From NCBI GenBank assembly GCA_963666995.1, contig OY762941.1, positions 3,348,001 through 3,412,000 of the forward strand: DNA of 64,000 bases, in the 5' to 3' direction. This document shows, piece by piece, positions 62,302 to 64,000 of the stretch; position 1 is the first letter of the stretch, and each line of letters starts with the position of its first letter. Under the pieces are notes generated by a model that worked only from the letters and a program-made list of their open reading frames with translations, was not told the DNA's origin and ran no database searches. This stretch comes from Syntrophobacter sp963666995 (GTDB lineage: Bacteria > Desulfobacterota > Syntrophobacteria > Syntrophobacterales > Syntrophobacteraceae). A program made the translations under genes and the position numbers.

Positions 62302-62604
62302 TTAGCTGCCCAGGCGTATGGCCATTCCCGCAAGCGTCGGGACGACAAAGCTATCCAGAAACAGGATCACCAGAATGACGATCATGGGGGAAAAATCGAT
62401 GCCGCCGAAGAAAAGAGGGACTCGCCTGCGGATGGCATACAGTACCGGCTCCGTGGTGTTGAACAGGAACCGGACGATCGAGTTGTAGGGGTCGGGATTG
62501 ACCCACGAGAGGAGCGCCCTTGCGATAATCATGTACATATATATGTTCAGGACAATGTGTATGATTTTGGCCAATGCCAGAACCAGGTTACTGATAATAA
62601 ACAT
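62302..62604 (-). CDS. yggT: YggT-family membrane protein
   Basis: 100 residues with hydrophobic helices in LVLALAKIIHIVLNIYMYMI and SPMIVILVILFLDSFVVPTL and the family motif RALLSWVNPDPYNSIVRFLF followed by NTTEPVLYAIRRRVP. Function unknown; linked to osmotic tolerance and division proteins in other bacteria (known). It is the first gene of the operon yggT-divIVA-Trm112-rfaE1-DUF4416-yicC; a family B repeat lies upstream. Confidence 0.9.
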   Translation of the reverse strand: MFIISNLVLALAKIIHIVLNIYMYMIIARALLSWVNPDPYNSIVRFLFNTTEPVLYAIRRRVPLFFGGIDFSPMIVILVILFLDSFVVPTLAGMAIRLGS

Positions 62605-62872
62605 GGGTCACCCGATGGTTGACAAGGTTGAATGCTGAACGCGAAAATCCTGAGCTTCCGAAATTGAACCTACTGTTTTTCCGGCCTCGTGTCAACTCGA
62701 AGTGATCGACACTCGCGGTCATCGCCCTTAGCCGGAGATTCCTCCCGGGGCCGGTATTCCGGGCGGTTCCCTTTCTCCGGCCGTGCCGGGACCGACGGAT
62801 GGCCCCGATACTTGCTAATACGTGGGTTAAGTTAACCTCGACAATTCAGATTCATGTCCTCAGTATTGTGGA

Positions 62873-63006
62873 CGGGTGGCCCGGATACTCGTTATCCGGG
62901 TCCGTCAGGACAAGAGGAGGGGACAAATCCTTCGTTGCCCTTGCAGAATCATCCTTTGAACCTCCTGCGCTTCGCGCCCGGACAACAAGTATCCGGGCCA
63001 CCCGCG
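62873..63006 (+). repeat. Dispersed repeat family B, copy 3
   Basis: ACGGGTGGCCCGGATACTCG at the left and CAAGTATCCGGGCCACCCG at the right are inverted repeats. GACAAATCCTTCGTTGCCCT in the middle is shared almost exactly with the copy at 6638. It lies in the 430-base gap between the yggT operon and a DMT transporter. Confidence 0.8.
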
Positions 63007-63036
63007 AGATTCCCTCCCGGGCCGGCATGCCCGATC

Positions 63037-63969
63037 TCAACGGTCCGGGTGGGGCGAGGCAGGGCTTGCGGCCTGCCGGAGGCCCGCGGCGAGAGAGCTC
63101 ATCAGGATGCCCGTTCCCAGAATCATCAGTCCGCCGGCTTTCAACGGCGAAATGCTCTCCCCAAGGAACAGCCAGGCGAGCAGGATCGCTCCGATCGGCT
63201 CTCCCAGGATCAGCACGGCGACAATACTGGGCGACAGGTATTTCAAAGACCAATTGAATGTCGAGTGCCCGATCAACTGGGGGACAACGGCCAGCAGGAC
63301 CAGGAAAAGATAGGTCTTTGGCGAGAAGCCGTTCAGCGGGGTGCCCGCAAAAAAGCAGCATGCGAGCAGGAACAACGCCGCGGTGCCGTAGACCGCAAGG
63401 GTATAGGTTGCAAGGTCGAGCGATCGTCTGAGTATTTGGCCCGCCATGAGGTAACCTGTGGCCATGAGCGCTCCGGAAAGTGCCAGCAGGTCACCCAGGA
63501 GAGCCTCTCCTGAAAAGGCGTAATCGGTTCCGGCAAGGAAAATGCTGCCGCTCATTGCCGTCAGCAAACCCGCGACCACCCGTTTGCCGAGACGTTCTCG
63601 AAGGAAAAGCCACGAGAGCAGGGCGGTAAAAAGGGGAGTGGTGTTCACGAAAGTGGTCGCGCTGGCCACCGAAGTCATCTGGAGCGAGGTGATCCAGAAT
63701 GTGAAATGGAGGGCCAGAAAGATGCCTGAGAGCACGGCCGGGAAGATCGTGCGCACGCTCCGTATGGAGGGGGGGAGTTTGGATTTTGCCAGGAAATAGG
63801 GAGCGATAATCAGGGACGCGATGCTCACCCTGTAGACGGCGATTGCAAGTGGAGGCGCGTCGGCGAGCTTCACGAAGATGGATGCGAAAGACAAAGAAGC
63901 CACGCCGAGGAGCACGAAAGTCCACAGCACCTGAGGCCGTGGCTGTAAAGGGTGCGGGATTCGCGTCAT
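63037..63969 (-). CDS. EamA/DMT-family transporter
   Basis: 310 residues with ten hydrophobic helices. The first repeat has SFASIFVKLADAPPLAIAVY and RVSIASLIIAPYFLA; LHFTFWITSLQMTSVASATT and FVNTTPLFTALLSWLFLRE are the family core. The second repeat ends with LILGEPIGAILLAWLFLGES. The protein is complete; the ATG lies 31 bases from the window edge and no strong ribosome site is seen. Cargo unknown. Its C-terminal 15 residues are Ala/Pro/Ser-rich. Confidence 0.87.
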   Translation of the reverse strand: MTRIPHPLQPRPQVLWTFVLLGVASLSFASIFVKLADAPPLAIAVYRVSIASLIIAPYFLAKSKLPPSIRSVRTIFPAVLSGIFLALHFTFWITSLQMTSVASATTFVNTTPLFTALLSWLFLRERLGKRVVAGLLTAMSGSIFLAGTDYAFSGEALLGDLLALSGALMATGYLMAGQILRRSLDLATYTLAVYGTAALFLLACCFFAGTPLNGFSPKTYLFLVLLAVVPQLIGHSTFNWSLKYLSPSIVAVLILGEPIGAILLAWLFLGESISPLKAGGLMILGTGILMSSLAAGLRQAASPASPHPDR

Positions 63970-64000
63970 TGCTGCGTCGCTCGACTCCGGAAATGCAACC

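Overview
This window is a stretch of bacterial chromosome, high in G+C and gene-dense. The gene content points to an anaerobic member of the Desulfobacterota, perhaps Syntrophobacter-like (inference). The pointers are a four-subunit 2-oxoacid:ferredoxin oxidoreductase, a PrpR-like sigma-54 regulator, PAS/GAF hybrid histidine kinases, a DUF4416-YicC gene pair, a class C group II intron and many short dispersed inverted-repeat elements. No rRNA, CRISPR array, integrase or complete prophage was seen.

Layout. 1-2.5 kb: an edge fragment of a sensor kinase, then a fused DAHP synthase/prephenate dehydratase gene. In front of that gene is a complete transcription attenuator: sigma-70 promoter, a leader peptide with 8 Phe in 9 codons, alternative stems and an intrinsic terminator. 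2.7-10.4 kb: an RluA-type pseudouridine synthase, an Uup-type ABC-F ATPase, a YajD-like HNH protein, a Nudix protein, a secreted acyltransferase-fold protein and a secreted protein of unknown function. 10.4-30.1 kb: a catabolic region. It has two near-identical sigma-54 promoter modules with a shared operator-like palindrome, a PrpR-type activator, two beta-hydroxyacid dehydrogenases, a PPC-domain protein, a ThDP enzyme, an MFS and a DASS carrier, a metallo-beta-lactamase-fold protein, a ferredoxin-like/Cys-motif gene pair of unknown function, an aldehyde dehydrogenase, a DMT exporter and korDABC. Together these suggest uptake and oxidation of a small hydroxy- or oxo-acid ending in an acyl-CoA and reduced ferredoxin; the substrate is not identified. 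30.3-32.3 kb: a class C group II intron directly behind a terminator-like hairpin.

32.3-44.7 kb: a segment bounded on the right by tRNA-Arg(CCT) and on the left by an exact 29-bp copy of that tRNA's 3' end, the geometry of a tRNA-targeted integration. It holds a DMT transporter, a dppABC set without ATPases, an MBL-fold hydrolase, an MmgE/PrpD protein, a secreted basic repeat protein, LexA with a candidate operator, an unknown gene and a pirin. 45-53 kb: small unknown genes, gpmA whose 3' end runs into a dispersed repeat, an SH3/coiled-coil membrane protein, tatD-maf-yggS facing remA-gmk-rlmB, and an M20 peptidase. 54-64 kb: a ferritin-like protein, a large hybrid kinase, and a six-gene minus-strand operon (yggT, divIVA, a Trm112-like gene, rfaE1, DUF4416, yicC), ending with another DMT transporter.

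At least five dispersed repeat families fill the spaces between genes. The strongest single observation is the phenylalanine attenuator in front of the aroF-pheA fusion. Next come the twin sigma-54 promoter modules and the tRNA-Arg boundary duplication.
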